This document shows, piece by piece, positions 52,905-62,959 of a stretch of 64,000 nucleotides of DNA (its first letter is position 1; each line of letters starts with the position of its first letter). The notes below the pieces were generated by a model. It searched no databases. It was not told the origin of the DNA and saw nothing but the letters and a program-made list of their open reading frames with translations. Made by a program: the position numbers and the translations under genes. The DNA comes from Aulosira sp. FACHB-615. GTDB lineage: Bacteria > Cyanobacteriota > Cyanobacteriia > Cyanobacteriales > Nostocaceae. The stretch spans positions 186,001-250,000 of the forward strand of contig NZ_JACJSE010000003.1 of assembly GCF_014698045.1 (NCBI RefSeq). The letters are read 5' to 3'.

Positions 52905-53876
52905 TCACTGTGTAAGTCCTAATTGACTTGCTTGTCCCAAAACTTCTAAAAGCGATCGCTCAATCACTCCACTCACAAATTGATTACCCTGTAAGTTCAT
53001 GTGAATGGTGTCATGATATAAAGCTTGTGGGTTGTCTGTTTGATTAAATAGTGGCAGAAAATCTATATAGGGAATTTGCTGGGTTTGGGTAAACTCACTC
53101 AATCTTTTACGTGCAGTGATTTCATAATCCAAGGGGCCGGGTTTACCAAGTTCTCGCCGTAAGGGAGTCATGGCTAAGAGAAATTTGCTGTGGTGTTGAC
53201 TAGTGATAAGTTGAATTTGTTTGATTGCTTCTAAATTTACACCGACGCGATCGCCTGGTTCGGATTGGAGTGCTTGCAATTCGGGAATTGGCTGTTGTTT
53301 AGTTGCATAACGTTGCCATACTTCTACTAATCCTAAAGGCGGTTTCGTCGCTGGATAGTTGCGATCGCGTCCTACTGGTAAAGCCGTGGGAGAATGGGCA
53401 AACAAATCATCAGTATTAATTAATAAAATTATTACCTGGGCTGAAAAATTGCCAAATCGCTGCAAATAAGCTAATTCGTTTCTTGGCCCCCAAGAGTTAG
53501 CCGAAGCATTCAAAACTTCTACCTGTTGATATTTGTCAGCAATCTCTGATTTGAGGGAATTCATGATTAAGCTGGAGATGGTGTTTTTTTGATCAGTCCA
53601 CCAGCCACCATTAGCGATGGAATCTCCTAACAATAGGACACGCAAAGTTTGCAGTGCAGGGATTTTGGCGATAGGACTGCTACGCATCGAAAATTCATTA
53701 ATTTCAATACGATTTCCAAAGCGGCGCGTGCTTTGATTTGGTGCTAACAAGTAACCTATCTGGGGGTCGCCAATGTAAATTAAGGGATTACCAAAACCAA
53801 AAAGCGATCGCAACCCAATCTCAATAATTACCAGTAGCACTATCACTACCAAAATCATGAATATGACTACTTTCAC
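52905..53876 (-). CDS. SGNH/GDSL-family hydrolase, membrane-anchored
   Basis: A 323-residue protein with an N-terminal transmembrane helix (about 3-22) and an extracytoplasmic SGNH domain. Block I is VLLLGDSIANGGWW (nucleophile Ser), block III has Asn in NASANSWGPRNE, and block V is YHDTIHMNLQGN (Asp and His). Relatives hydrolyse esters on polysaccharides or lipids; the substrate is unknown. It starts at GTG 53876 with GGTGAGG 8 bp upstream. Confidence 0.85.
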   Translation of the reverse strand: MKVVIFMILVVIVLLVIIEIGLRSLFGFGNPLIYIGDPQIGYLLAPNQSTRRFGNRIEINEFSMRSSPIAKIPALQTLRVLLLGDSIANGGWWTDQKNTISSLIMNSLKSEIADKYQQVEVLNASANSWGPRNELAYLQRFGNFSAQVIILLINTDDLFAHSPTALPVGRDRNYPATKPPLGLVEVWQRYATKQQPIPELQALQSEPGDRVGVNLEAIKQIQLITSQHHSKFLLAMTPLRRELGKPGPLDYEITARKRLSEFTQTQQIPYIDFLPLFNQTDNPQALYHDTIHMNLQGNQFVSGVIERSLLEVLGQASQLGLTQ

Positions 53877-53969
53877 TGCTAAATCCTCACCTATAAATTA
53901 AGTAAACCAATAAAACAAAAGGTGATGTTATAACACCACCTTTACGTGTATAAGGATATACTAAATTAT

Positions 53970-54503
53970 TTAATTTTCTTCTAGGTTTTGCACTCCTATG
54001 ATATCAGTACTCCATAAATCACCAGTTTCAGCATCGAATAATTGGTAAATTCTTGCTTTTTTGAATTCAATTGGTGGATTGTCTTTAGTGATATCGTAAA
54101 TTTTGGATTCTCTTCTCTTGGGAAGTTTGTAGCCATTAGGTGCATGTATTTCCACTAAAAACATCTGTCTATTTGGATGCACTTGATAATTTTCAATTTT
54201 GCCAGAATTAGAAGTGCTGATTAAATTAATGTAATCGCTGTAGGACACAAGTTTGATTGATTTTAACTTCAAACCGTCCTTAACTTTCATTTGCTCTAAT
54301 AATTGTTTGACTTTATCAAACTCTTTTTTATCCTTATTGGAATTATCAGGGTAGGAGTAGTTAGGTTTTATTTCTCCTACTGGTTCCTGTTCCACCACTC
54401 TGTTAATGTCTATTTCTTCTTTTTTATCGGCATTGGCACCAGAAATACCAATTAACGATAGTAAGGTTGCTGCTGTGATTGAAACTACTAGAATTTTACG
54501 CAT
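53970..54503 (-). CDS. Exported hypothetical protein
   Basis: A 177-residue protein with a signal peptide (MRKILVVSITAATLLSLIGI, cleavage near ANA at 25). The mature domain is Lys/Glu-rich with a beta-strand pattern toward the end (YQVHPNRQMFLVEIHAPNGY, KARIYQLFDAETGDLWS). I recognise no family. It is 50 bp downstream of another exported gene on the same strand, so the two may form an operon. Confidence 0.7.
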   Translation of the reverse strand: MRKILVVSITAATLLSLIGISGANADKKEEIDINRVVEQEPVGEIKPNYSYPDNSNKDKKEFDKVKQLLEQMKVKDGLKLKSIKLVSYSDYINLISTSNSGKIENYQVHPNRQMFLVEIHAPNGYKLPKRRESKIYDITKDNPPIEFKKARIYQLFDAETGDLWSTDIIGVQNLEEN

Positions 54504-54553
54504 GTTACGTCACTTACTTCTAAGTTGATTTAATGTTACAAAAAGCTAACAGA

Positions 54554-55381
54554 TTATTGGTTTTTGAAAGTAATAGTATCAGGTGTTACTACCTGTCCAC
54601 TTGAATTAGTAACAGTAGGTGCGTAAATAGATGACCAAGGTCTAGTGGTATACATGTTATCGGCTTTTGACATAGAAGGTATTCTTCCCCACGTTCCACT
54701 ACTATTTCTAAACCATATATTAGAAGCCTTAGTATTGTTTATAAAAGAATGCTGTAGGTTGCCTGATTCTATACCTACCGTAACATACCTAGCAAAATTG
54801 TAATTCAGGTAATTAGTTACTGTTCCAGTACCAATACCAGCTAAAGTAATACAGTAATTTGCACTATTATTTAAGTAATTACACCATTTGTTCTGAGTGC
54901 TTGTGTCACGTTCTATTTTGTATCTAAAAGTACCTGAAGGTATACCAGCACTCACTGCTACTCTACCTTCATGGTACCTGGATTCAATATTAGGATTTGC
55001 TTGAGTGCCGATATTTACATCAGTTTTGTAAGCGAAATAATGTCCTTGATAGAAACTACCTAAGCTGCCACCTTGATCACCTGCGTTAATTGTTGAAATA
55101 TCTGTTGCTGTCCATGCTTTTGTACATCCAGATTCCAGCCATTGAGTTCTACCATTAAGGCTAGGATCAAAAGTCACCCACATGGTTTTAACAAAAGCAC
55201 TTTCGACATCGCTAGGGGATGATAAATGATTTACACAGCCTTCAAGGTCTACTGCTCCGCCTTGATTTAAGTTGTCATATCTTTGTTGGATATAATCTTT
55301 TCCTCCTGCTGGAATATTTTGTGCAAAAGCTGCAAGAGGTGAAAACAATAGCGTTGCAGTTAAACCTACAAATATTTTCAT
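54554..55381 (-). CDS. Exported hypothetical protein
   Basis: A 275-residue protein with a clear signal peptide (MKIFVGLTATLLFSPLAAFA). The mature domain is rich in Asn, Ser, Thr and Tyr, with five Cys (LEGCVN, ESGCTK, KWCNYL, YCITL) that could form disulfides, and looks all-beta. No catalytic motif is recognised. ATG 55381. It probably is cotranscribed with the next exported gene (54503-53970). Confidence 0.7.
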   Translation of the reverse strand: MKIFVGLTATLLFSPLAAFAQNIPAGGKDYIQQRYDNLNQGGAVDLEGCVNHLSSPSDVESAFVKTMWVTFDPSLNGRTQWLESGCTKAWTATDISTINAGDQGGSLGSFYQGHYFAYKTDVNIGTQANPNIESRYHEGRVAVSAGIPSGTFRYKIERDTSTQNKWCNYLNNSANYCITLAGIGTGTVTNYLNYNFARYVTVGIESGNLQHSFINNTKASNIWFRNSSGTWGRIPSMSKADNMYTTRPWSSIYAPTVTNSSGQVVTPDTITFKNQ

Positions 55382-55719
55382 TTCTTAAACTCCGTTAAAT
55401 TAACTGCAAAAGCCTAACATAGCTGATATCTTGCACCTCACTGGATAAACACTGAATATTTAAAATTCAAGTATTAAATAAGTTGTAAATACAAAGTAGT
55501 TATATACAGAAATTAAAGTAATTAAAAATACTTAGTAATGACTTAAATTCTTAGGTATCTTAGCGAACAAGCGATCACACCAAAGAAATAAGTAAATTTA
55601 GTGATGTAGCTGCGGCAAAACTTAAACAAAATAAAAGTAAAAGATTAACTTGTTTGGGAATATAAGTACTACAATCAAAACGGACAAATTAGGACTCTAA
55701 CGAAGGAGGATTAAAAGCG
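55382..55719. other. Divergent promoter region
   Basis: A 338-bp AT-rich gap between divergent starts (exported protein and the 46-residue membrane protein). I see no repeat or strong hairpin. It should hold promoters for both directions. Confidence 0.4.
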
Positions 55720-55860
55720 ATGTCCGACTTAAATAGAGGAATTATGAAATTTGAGGGTGCAGACTCCCCCAAAGTAGTGACTATTTCTACAGTTTTGCTA
55801 TTGGGTTCGATTGCTGGCCTAATTATTTGGGCGCTGCAAGCTGCTTATGCCTTAAATTAA
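55720..55860 (+). CDS. 46-residue single-helix membrane protein
   Basis: ATG 55720 is preceded by the strong ribosome site GGAGG at 9 bp. The product begins MSDLNRGIMKFEGADSPKVV and continues with one transmembrane helix (TISTVLLLGSIAGLIIWAL) and a short QAAYALN end. Size and layout resemble small subunits of thylakoid complexes, but I do not recognise it as a named one. It stands alone 198 bp before the PlsY/PEP-synthase fusion gene. Confidence 0.75.
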   Translation: MSDLNRGIMKFEGADSPKVVTISTVLLLGSIAGLIIWALQAAYALN

Positions 55861-56058
55861 GTAACCAGTTCTGAAAAATTAGTGTTCATTTGGATATGGG
55901 CAGAATTTTAGCAAAACCTAGATTGCTGCCTCTGCCCAGTGTCCATTTGAGACATATTAATAAAGTGTCTGGAAAATCGGGAAAAAACTTCCAAAAAATT
56001 TTAGATTTTGCGATTTGAGATTTTAGATGCAATATAAATCTAAAATCAAACATCAACA

Positions 56059-58953
56059 ATGCTTGAACTTTGGGGTGCCTTAGTTATTTTAATTGCCTGC
56101 CCCCTATTAGGCGGCATACCGCTAATCGCCTGGATCACCAACGGGTTGACGGGTAGGCAATTATCACAGATAGGCACAAAAAACATCAGCGTCTCAGCCG
56201 CTTTTTATCATGGCGGCACATGGGTAGGGCTTTTGGCGGTAGTCTCAGAAGCCTTAAAGGGAATCGCCGCCGTTTTTCTGACTCGGATTTTTTTCCCAGA
56301 TGGTTCACCTTGGGAAATTATCGCCATAATTGCTTTAGTTTTAGGGAGATTTTGGTTAGGTAAAGGGGCGGGAACAACAAATGCTGCTTGGGGATTTTTA
56401 ATTCATGATCCATTGGTGACAGTATTTGTTAGTTTTTTAGCAATCACTACATTTTTAGTATTTCGTGCCAAAAAACCAGTAAAGTACGGAGTATTAATGC
56501 TGTTTCCTTTACTGGTAATCGTTTTGCATTCTGATGATTTGTTCAGAATTCTGGCTGCGATCGCTTTAGCTGTGTTGCTGGGGTGGATTTATCGGCAAAT
56601 GCCGGATGACTTAGATTTACCAGTAGAATCAGCCCAGACCAATACTCAAGCAACCTTAGCAACCTTGCAAAGCGATCGCCCAATTTTGACTTTAGATAAT
56701 GAACTAGATGGGGCAATAGTCGGACAAAAAGCCGCTACCCTCTCTCAAATTAAGCGTTGGGGTTATCCTGTCCCCAAGGGCTGGGTAATTGTCCCCGGTG
56801 CAGATCCCGAAAAATTAATCGCCATCCTCAAACCTTCCGATTTATCACCGTTAATTGTCCGTTCCTCAGCCGTTGGGGAAGATTCCGAACAAGCTTCCGC
56901 CGCCGGACAGTATGAAACGGTGGTAAGTGTCACCAGTAAAGAACAATTGCAAACTGCGATCGCCCAAGTGCGAGATTCTTACAATCATCCCAGTGCGGTA
57001 CAATACCGGATTGATCGCGGTTTACCAGAAACAGCAATGACTGTGTTGGTGCAGCAGCAAGTCCAAAGCGTCTATTCGGGAGTGGCCTTTACCCGTGATC
57101 CCATCACCCAGCAAGGTGATGCGATTTTAATTGAAGCCTTACCCGGTAGCCCAATTCAAGTCGTCTCTGGACAAGTCACGCCCGAACAATATCGCGCCTT
57201 TGTTGTCGAGACAGATAATATTTCTTCAATTCATATCGAAGGGACAGGACAAGTCCCCCAAGCCATCCTCAAACAAGTGGCTTACCTCGCCCACCGCATT
57301 GAAAAACGTTACCACGGCATACCCCAAGATATTGAGTGGTGTTATGACGGTCAAACTTTGTGGGTGTTACAAGCCAGACCAATTACTACCTTATTACCAA
57401 TCTGGACAAGGAAAATCGCCGCCGAAGTGATTCCGGGAGTGATTCATCCTTTAACTTGGTCAATTAATCGCCCGTTAACTTGTGGCGTGTGGGGAGATAT
57501 TTTCACAATTGTGTTAGGCGATCGCGCTTCTGGGTTAGATTTTACGGAAACTGCCACCCTGCACTACTCTAGGGCTTATTTTAATGCCTCCCTCTTAGGA
57601 GATATTTTTCTGCGGATGGGTTTACCGCCGGAAAGTTTGGAATTTCTCACCAGAGGCGCAAAAATGAGTAAGCCGCCTTTGCAGTCCACAATGCAGAATC
57701 TCCCAGGATTAATGCAGTTGTTGAAACAGGAATTGAATTTAGACAAAGACTTTAAGCACGACTACCGCCAGTTATTTATTCCTGGGTTATCGCAATTAGC
57801 CCATGAATCAATTGAAGAGATGGAGCCAGCGCAAATCTTAGAGAGAATTGATTTTAACTTAGAATTACTGCGGCGTGGCACTTATTACAGCATTTTAGCG
57901 CCTTTGAGTGCCGCTATTAGACAAGGCATCTTTCGGGTAAAAGATGGACAGATTGATAATAGTGTGACACCAGAAGTTGCTGCTTTGCGATCGCTCAGTG
58001 CTTTAGCCGCCGATGCGAGAAGAATATTAACAGAATTTGAACCAGACCAAGTATTTGAACAGTTAGAACAAACACCAGAAGGTCAAAAAGTTCTTTACGA
58101 ATTTAACGAACTACTGGAAGATTACGGTTATTTAAGTGATATCGGGACTAACATTGCTGTTCCCACCTGGAAAGAAGACCCCCGCCCAGTGCAGCAGTTA
58201 TTTGTGCAACTAATTCAAGGTAATCAACCAGAAACAGGCGATATTGACCCAATTAACCGGGCTTTATCGGGTAAACGTAAGCGTGGCTTTGTCCAAGAAC
58301 GGGTGGATATTAAAGGCAGGGTGACAGAGATTTATTCCCGCCTGTTGGCAGAATTGCGCTGGCGATTTGTCGCCATTGAAAAAACTTGGTTAAAATCTGG
58401 GTTACTCAAAGAGGTGGGCGATATCTTTTTCCTAGAAATGGCAGAAATTAGACAGCTAATTGCCGAAGCTGATACCTCATTGCGAGAACGCTTACCAGAA
58501 ATTATCGAATATCGGCGATCGCAATTTCTCGAAGATAGCAAAATTCCCCAAGTCCCGATTTTGATTTACGGACATACACCACCCCATCCCCTAGCACCTT
58601 CTCCTATCTACTCTGACCAAATATTACAAGGTATTCCCGCCAGCCACGGACAAGCCGAAGGTCGAGTCAAAGTAGTGCGAAACTTACAAGATTTGCCTCA
58701 AATTGACCGCGATACCATTTTAGTTGTCCCTTACACCGATTCTGGTTGGGCTCCTTTGTTAGTCCGGGCTGGTGGACTGATTGCGGAAGTTGGCGGTAGA
58801 TTATCTCATGGCGCAATTGTCGCCCGTGAATATGGTATCCCGGCGGTGATGGATGTTAAAGGCGCAACTTGGTTGTTGCAAGATGGTCAACGGGTCAGAA
58901 TTGATGGCTCTAGGGGTATCGTAGAACTATCTAACGACTTAAGACCACAATGA
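56059..58953 (+). CDS. PlsY-like membrane domain fused to PEP-synthase-like domains
   Basis: A 964-residue fusion. Residues 1-195 form a multi-helix domain resembling glycerol-3-phosphate acyltransferase PlsY, with degenerate motifs IGTKNISVSAAF, EALKGIAAVFL and LGKGAGTTNAAWG; the usual His is not seen. Residues about 220-460 are a pyruvate/PEP-dikinase ATP-binding domain (KAATLSQIKRWGYPVPKGWV, VRSSAVGEDSEQASAAGQYE, IEWCYDGQTLWVLQARPITT). The C-terminus is a PEP-utilising mobile domain with the swivelling His in GGRLSHGAIVAREYGIPAV. The central PEP-binding barrel is missing, so it is not a true PEP synthase. Confidence 0.85.
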   Translation: MLELWGALVILIACPLLGGIPLIAWITNGLTGRQLSQIGTKNISVSAAFYHGGTWVGLLAVVSEALKGIAAVFLTRIFFPDGSPWEIIAIIALVLGRFWLGKGAGTTNAAWGFLIHDPLVTVFVSFLAITTFLVFRAKKPVKYGVLMLFPLLVIVLHSDDLFRILAAIALAVLLGWIYRQMPDDLDLPVESAQTNTQATLATLQSDRPILTLDNELDGAIVGQKAATLSQIKRWGYPVPKGWVIVPGADPEKLIAILKPSDLSPLIVRSSAVGEDSEQASAAGQYETVVSVTSKEQLQTAIAQVRDSYNHPSAVQYRIDRGLPETAMTVLVQQQVQSVYSGVAFTRDPITQQGDAILIEALPGSPIQVVSGQVTPEQYRAFVVETDNISSIHIEGTGQVPQAILKQVAYLAHRIEKRYHGIPQDIEWCYDGQTLWVLQARPITTLLPIWTRKIAAEVIPGVIHPLTWSINRPLTCGVWGDIFTIVLGDRASGLDFTETATLHYSRAYFNASLLGDIFLRMGLPPESLEFLTRGAKMSKPPLQSTMQNLPGLMQLLKQELNLDKDFKHDYRQLFIPGLSQLAHESIEEMEPAQILERIDFNLELLRRGTYYSILAPLSAAIRQGIFRVKDGQIDNSVTPEVAALRSLSALAADARRILTEFEPDQVFEQLEQTPEGQKVLYEFNELLEDYGYLSDIGTNIAVPTWKEDPRPVQQLFVQLIQGNQPETGDIDPINRALSGKRKRGFVQERVDIKGRVTEIYSRLLAELRWRFVAIEKTWLKSGLLKEVGDIFFLEMAEIRQLIAEADTSLRERLPEIIEYRRSQFLEDSKIPQVPILIYGHTPPHPLAPSPIYSDQILQGIPASHGQAEGRVKVVRNLQDLPQIDRDTILVVPYTDSGWAPLLVRAGGLIAEVGGRLSHGAIVAREYGIPAVMDVKGATWLLQDGQRVRIDGSRGIVELSNDLRPQ

Positions 58954-59693
58954 TTACTACATCCCTTGTTGCTCACAACCTAGAAATTAAAAAAAGGTGA
59001 TGTTACGCCGCCTTGGTGATTTACCTCACCTCATACCAAGTTTCATAACCTGGGGTGGGAGTAGGGAGTAGGGAGTAGGGAGTAGGAGTAGGGAGTAGGA
59101 GTAGGGAGTAGGGAGTAGGGAGTAGGGAGTAGGTAGGGAGTAGGGAGTAGGGATACTGTTTCTGAAAGCAACTTATACCAATTTGAAAGAAGAATGCGAC
59201 AGATATAAATCAGGAAAGTCTTACTGGAGCTAGATTTTTTAATTGCGTTAGCGAGGAACGAGCATCGCGTCATTGCGAATTGCAAATTGGTATTAGTATC
59301 ACCAACTTTTCTCAAGCCCCGCTTAATCATCTATATAAAGTTTATAGCCGCGAATTCCATCTCTATCACTGCGTAAGTGCTGTGACTTTGATTTTACTCT
59401 GACGGAATAATTTATTGTATAAATCGTAACTAAAGATAATAATTTTTTGCAAAAACTTTCGGGAAAAACCACGTATTATCACTGAGGGTTCACCGTTTTT
59501 TTACGGTTAAGGTGTATTTAAGTGTGTAGGCATAACTAAGTATATGTGATGACGAATTTAAAAATTCGATGAGTATTGCAATGCTACCTATGCGGTGCAT
59601 CTACCACTTATGAAGCTGTATCAATGGTGAGCGATCGCTTGCTAAATTTCTTGGTGCAGTATATCAAAATTACACCCACACTAAAATTGTTCC
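58954..59693. other. Non-coding gap before the protease cluster
   Basis: A 740-bp gap. Besides the GTAGGGA array it holds the dispersed repeat GCGTTAGCGAGGAACGAGCA near 59245 and an AT-rich stretch. No gene is supported. It should contain the promoter of the following three genes. Confidence 0.45.
59053..59155. repeat. Heptamer tandem repeat (GTAGGGA)
   Basis: About 14 tandem GTAGGGA units with a few 6-base variants (GTAGGA). Confidence 0.9.
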
Positions 59694-61067
59694 ATGCCAC
59701 TTGAAACTGTAAACATTACTAATGTTAACTTATCGTTAGACTACTATCTCATTGCTTTTGATGCTAACGGCAATGAACGTTTAGAAGACACTGGTTTCAT
59801 GAGTCAAAAGTTAGTAGATATACTAGCAACTGAACCCATAACAGACGTATTTTTGATTAGCCACGGATGGAGGGGTGACATTCCAGCCGCTAAAGAACAG
59901 TACACCAAATGGATAACAGCTATGGGGCGTAACTCTACTGATATCCAAAAAATCAAAGAATTACGCCAGTCACAAAACCAAGAATTTCGCCCCTTATTAA
60001 TTGGGTTACATTGGCCGAGTCAACCTTGGGGGAATGAAGACTTATACGCTCAACCCACATCCTACGACACATCAGGATCAGAGTTAAATAATTTAATTGA
60101 AGAATATGCCCAAGATGTAGCTGATACAGAAGCAGCCCGTGATGCACTCAGAACAATTTTTGCAGCTTCCATAGAATATGCCAACCCGCCAGAAAGCTTA
60201 CCACCGGAAGTGAACCAAGCTTATGAGGTGTTAATCAAGGAAGCTGCTTTAAACGGTGAAGAAGAAGATAACGCATCTTTCAACTTAAACCCAGCAAATA
60301 TTTATCAATCTCTGATAGCAGATGAACCAGAAACCCAAGAAATCAGTTTTGGAATTGGTGATTTTTTCCAAGCTAAAACTAATCCATTTTTGGACGTTTT
60401 AGGTTATCTCTCCTATTGGAAGATGAAAGAACGGGCGCGGGAAATTGGTAGTAACAGTGGCTTTAAGTTATTAACTCAACTGCAAAAAGCTGCCGCTAAA
60501 ACAGTCCGATTTCATTTGGTAGGACATAGTTTTGGATGTATTATGGTTTCTTCAATTGTGGCTGGAAAAGACAATAGTCAGTTAGTCCGCCCAGTTGATT
60601 CTTTAGTATTGATTCAAGGTGCTTTATCACTTTGGTCTTACTGTCCTGATATTCCCCGCCGCAAAAATTTACCTGGTTGTTTTTCTTCTATTATCAATAA
60701 ACGCAAAGTTACAGGCCCAATTGTTACTACTCGGTCTATTCACGACAGTTCTGTTACTAAACTGTATCCTGCGGCCAGTGTACTTGGTAGGCTCCAAGGT
60801 CAAGATATTAACTTTGCCGGTACTGAGTCGGAATTTCCTGAATATGGCAGTATTGGCACATTTGGTATTCAGGGGATTAACGAAAGTATCAGCCTCAAAA
60901 TGTACCCCTGTGACAAGCCCTACAATTTCCAAGCGGGTAAAGTTTACAACTTAGAAAGTAGCGAATTTATCCGTAATTTAAATGGCAAAAAAGATGACGA
61001 TGCTCACAACAGCATTGATAAGCCGGAAGTAGCTCATGCTGTTTGGGCTGCGGCTTTTGGTAGTTAA
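59694..61067 (+). CDS. Alpha/beta hydrolase-fold protein of the protease cluster
   Basis: A 457-residue protein with an alpha/beta hydrolase core: strand VFLISHGWRGD, LIGLHWPSQPWG, and the nucleophile elbow VRFHLVGHSFGCIMVSS. This resembles the DUF676/DUF900-like serine hydrolases. The acid and His are not certain (His near DDDAHNSID or VAHAVWAA). No signal peptide. It starts at ATG 59694 and is followed 37 bp later by a caspase-fold gene, then a CHAT gene, so all three probably act together. Confidence 0.8.
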   Translation: MPLETVNITNVNLSLDYYLIAFDANGNERLEDTGFMSQKLVDILATEPITDVFLISHGWRGDIPAAKEQYTKWITAMGRNSTDIQKIKELRQSQNQEFRPLLIGLHWPSQPWGNEDLYAQPTSYDTSGSELNNLIEEYAQDVADTEAARDALRTIFAASIEYANPPESLPPEVNQAYEVLIKEAALNGEEEDNASFNLNPANIYQSLIADEPETQEISFGIGDFFQAKTNPFLDVLGYLSYWKMKERAREIGSNSGFKLLTQLQKAAAKTVRFHLVGHSFGCIMVSSIVAGKDNSQLVRPVDSLVLIQGALSLWSYCPDIPRRKNLPGCFSSIINKRKVTGPIVTTRSIHDSSVTKLYPAASVLGRLQGQDINFAGTESEFPEYGSIGTFGIQGINESISLKMYPCDKPYNFQAGKVYNLESSEFIRNLNGKKDDDAHNSIDKPEVAHAVWAAAFGS

Positions 61068-61104
61068 TTCAACAATTAAAATTAAAATACAGGGTGTACT
61101 GAAT

Positions 61105-62790
61105 ATGGTCGTAGAACCACTAACCGAAGAACTATATTTCAACGGTATTGATGCTGCTTCTGGTAGCTATTTATTGCCACCATTAACACCAGAACAGTTG
61201 GCAAAAATTGCTCAGGGTGAAAGTTTTGACCCTGAAGAACTCATTGAACTTCAGCAAAAAGACCAGAAAGTAAAAGGTCTAGACCCGCATTTTGCGCCGA
61301 TGGAAGGGATAGACCCGAAAAACTTGGCGGAAACAGGTTGGGGTGTGATTTTTGCTTTTAATGCTGACCCAGCGATTAAAGAAGCTCTGAAAGAATTATT
61401 AGAGCATCGCCAAAGACAAGCAACAGCAAAAAACGAGCATTATTATAAAGAATACATAGGCCCGAAAGGTTATCGTCCTGGGGAATCGAAGAATCAATTT
61501 TTATCGCGTCATGGTGTTGGGCCAGGCCCAGCCGACCCAGATAAAATGCCATACTACCTGTTGATTGTGGGTGATCCAGAAACGATTCCCTATCGTTTTC
61601 AATATCAATTAGATGTACAGTATGCGGTGGGTCGGATTTACTTCGATACCCCAGAGGAATATGCTCAGTATGCGCGGAGTGTGGTGCAAGCCGAAACCAC
61701 TAATTTAGCACTACCCCGCCGCGCCAGCTTTTTTGGGGTACGTAACGCCGCAGATCAAGCCACTCAACTCAGCGCCGAGAACTTGATTCGGCCTTTAGCT
61801 GACTGGATGCTGAATGAGCAGAAAGACAACGAGTGGACAGTTAACAGTATTCTGGCGGAAGAAGCAACTAAAGCCCGCTTAGGCAAATTATTGGGTGGGG
61901 AAGAAACACCAGCATTGTTGTTTACTGCTAGTCATGGTATGGGTTTTCCCAATGGTCATGAAAAGCAACTCCGCCACCAAGGAGCGTTATTGTGTCAAGA
62001 CTGGCCAGGCCCGTTGACATGGCGCGAAGCAATTCCCGAAGATTTTTACTTTTCGGCTGATGATATTGGTAGTGATGCCAAGTTGTTAGGGTTAATTGCT
62101 TTTCACTTTGCTTGTTACGGTGCGGGAACTCCGAAATTAGATGAATTTGCTCATCAAAAAAACTCGAATGAAAGATTAGCGATCGCACCTAAATCTTTCA
62201 TTGCACCTTTACCCCGACGGTTACTAAGTCACCCCAATGGCGGGGCTTTGGCGGTGATTGGTCACGTCGAACGGGCTTGGGGTTGTTCTTTTGTGTGGGA
62301 AAAAACTGGTAAGCAATTGGCAGTTTTTCAAAGTACCTTAAAACGCTTACTAGAAGGACATCCAGTCGGATCAGCCGTAGAATATTTCAACGAACGCTAT
62401 GCAGAATTATCTTCTGATTTAAGTACAGAATTAGAAGAAATTAAATATGGGGCGATGGCTAATCCCATCACGTTGTCAGGAATGTGGACAGCGAATAATG
62501 ATGCTCGCAGTTACGCAATTATTGGCGACCCCGCAGTTAGGCTAGTTGTTGGTAACAATTCCACAGGCGATCGCCCTGTGATTGAATCGATCAAGTTACC
62601 CACAGCACCCGCCACACCGCAGACATCATCTGATACACCTGCAATTCAACAAGCCCAAGCAAACTTATCCCAAGCCTTGGAGCAGTTTATTAAAGCCGTT
62701 GATCAAACGGCAGGCGATCGCTCTCAAAAACTTCAAGTCACAGTTTCTACTGTGGTGAGTTTACTGGAAACTCTCAAGAAATTAGGTTAA
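61105..62790 (+). CDS. Caspase-fold (C25-like) protease
   Basis: A 561-residue soluble protein. The catalytic pair expected for caspase/gingipain folds is visible: His in LLFTASHGMGFPNG and Cys in IAFHFACYGAGTPK, with strand PYYLLIVGDPETIPY before them. The C-terminal 60 residues are a helical tail (QQAQANLSQALEQFIKAVDQ). I chose ATG 61105 (AGGGTG 8 bp upstream) over a reading that begins inside the previous gene. No export signal. Middle gene of the three-gene cluster. Confidence 0.8.
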   Translation: MVVEPLTEELYFNGIDAASGSYLLPPLTPEQLAKIAQGESFDPEELIELQQKDQKVKGLDPHFAPMEGIDPKNLAETGWGVIFAFNADPAIKEALKELLEHRQRQATAKNEHYYKEYIGPKGYRPGESKNQFLSRHGVGPGPADPDKMPYYLLIVGDPETIPYRFQYQLDVQYAVGRIYFDTPEEYAQYARSVVQAETTNLALPRRASFFGVRNAADQATQLSAENLIRPLADWMLNEQKDNEWTVNSILAEEATKARLGKLLGGEETPALLFTASHGMGFPNGHEKQLRHQGALLCQDWPGPLTWREAIPEDFYFSADDIGSDAKLLGLIAFHFACYGAGTPKLDEFAHQKNSNERLAIAPKSFIAPLPRRLLSHPNGGALAVIGHVERAWGCSFVWEKTGKQLAVFQSTLKRLLEGHPVGSAVEYFNERYAELSSDLSTELEEIKYGAMANPITLSGMWTANNDARSYAIIGDPAVRLVVGNNSTGDRPVIESIKLPTAPATPQTSSDTPAIQQAQANLSQALEQFIKAVDQTAGDRSQKLQVTVSTVVSLLETLKKLG

Positions 62791-62899
62791 TTCGGTAATG
62801 AAAACTTAGGGGCTAAAGGCTAGAGGCTAGGGACTAGTGAAACATCCCGTGTCTCTAGCTTTTCCTGATTAACGCCGTGTGCAACTTTCTCTCAAACCT

Positions 62900-62957
62900 A
62901 ACCCTACTCCCTACTCCCCACTCCCTACTCCCCACTTCCCACTCCCTACTCCCCAAC
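62900..62957. repeat. Heptamer tandem repeat (ACTCCCT/ACTCCCC)
   Basis: About eight C-rich heptamers end 3 bp before the ATG of the CHAT gene, occupying the place of its ribosome site. A GGCTAGA-type tract lies at about 62806-62840. Confidence 0.85.
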
Positions 62958-62959
62958 CC

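Noticed and set aside
59625..59705. Tiny frame ending at the start of the hydrolase gene
   Set aside because: No ribosome site, contains a HIP1 repeat, and no recognisable peptide.
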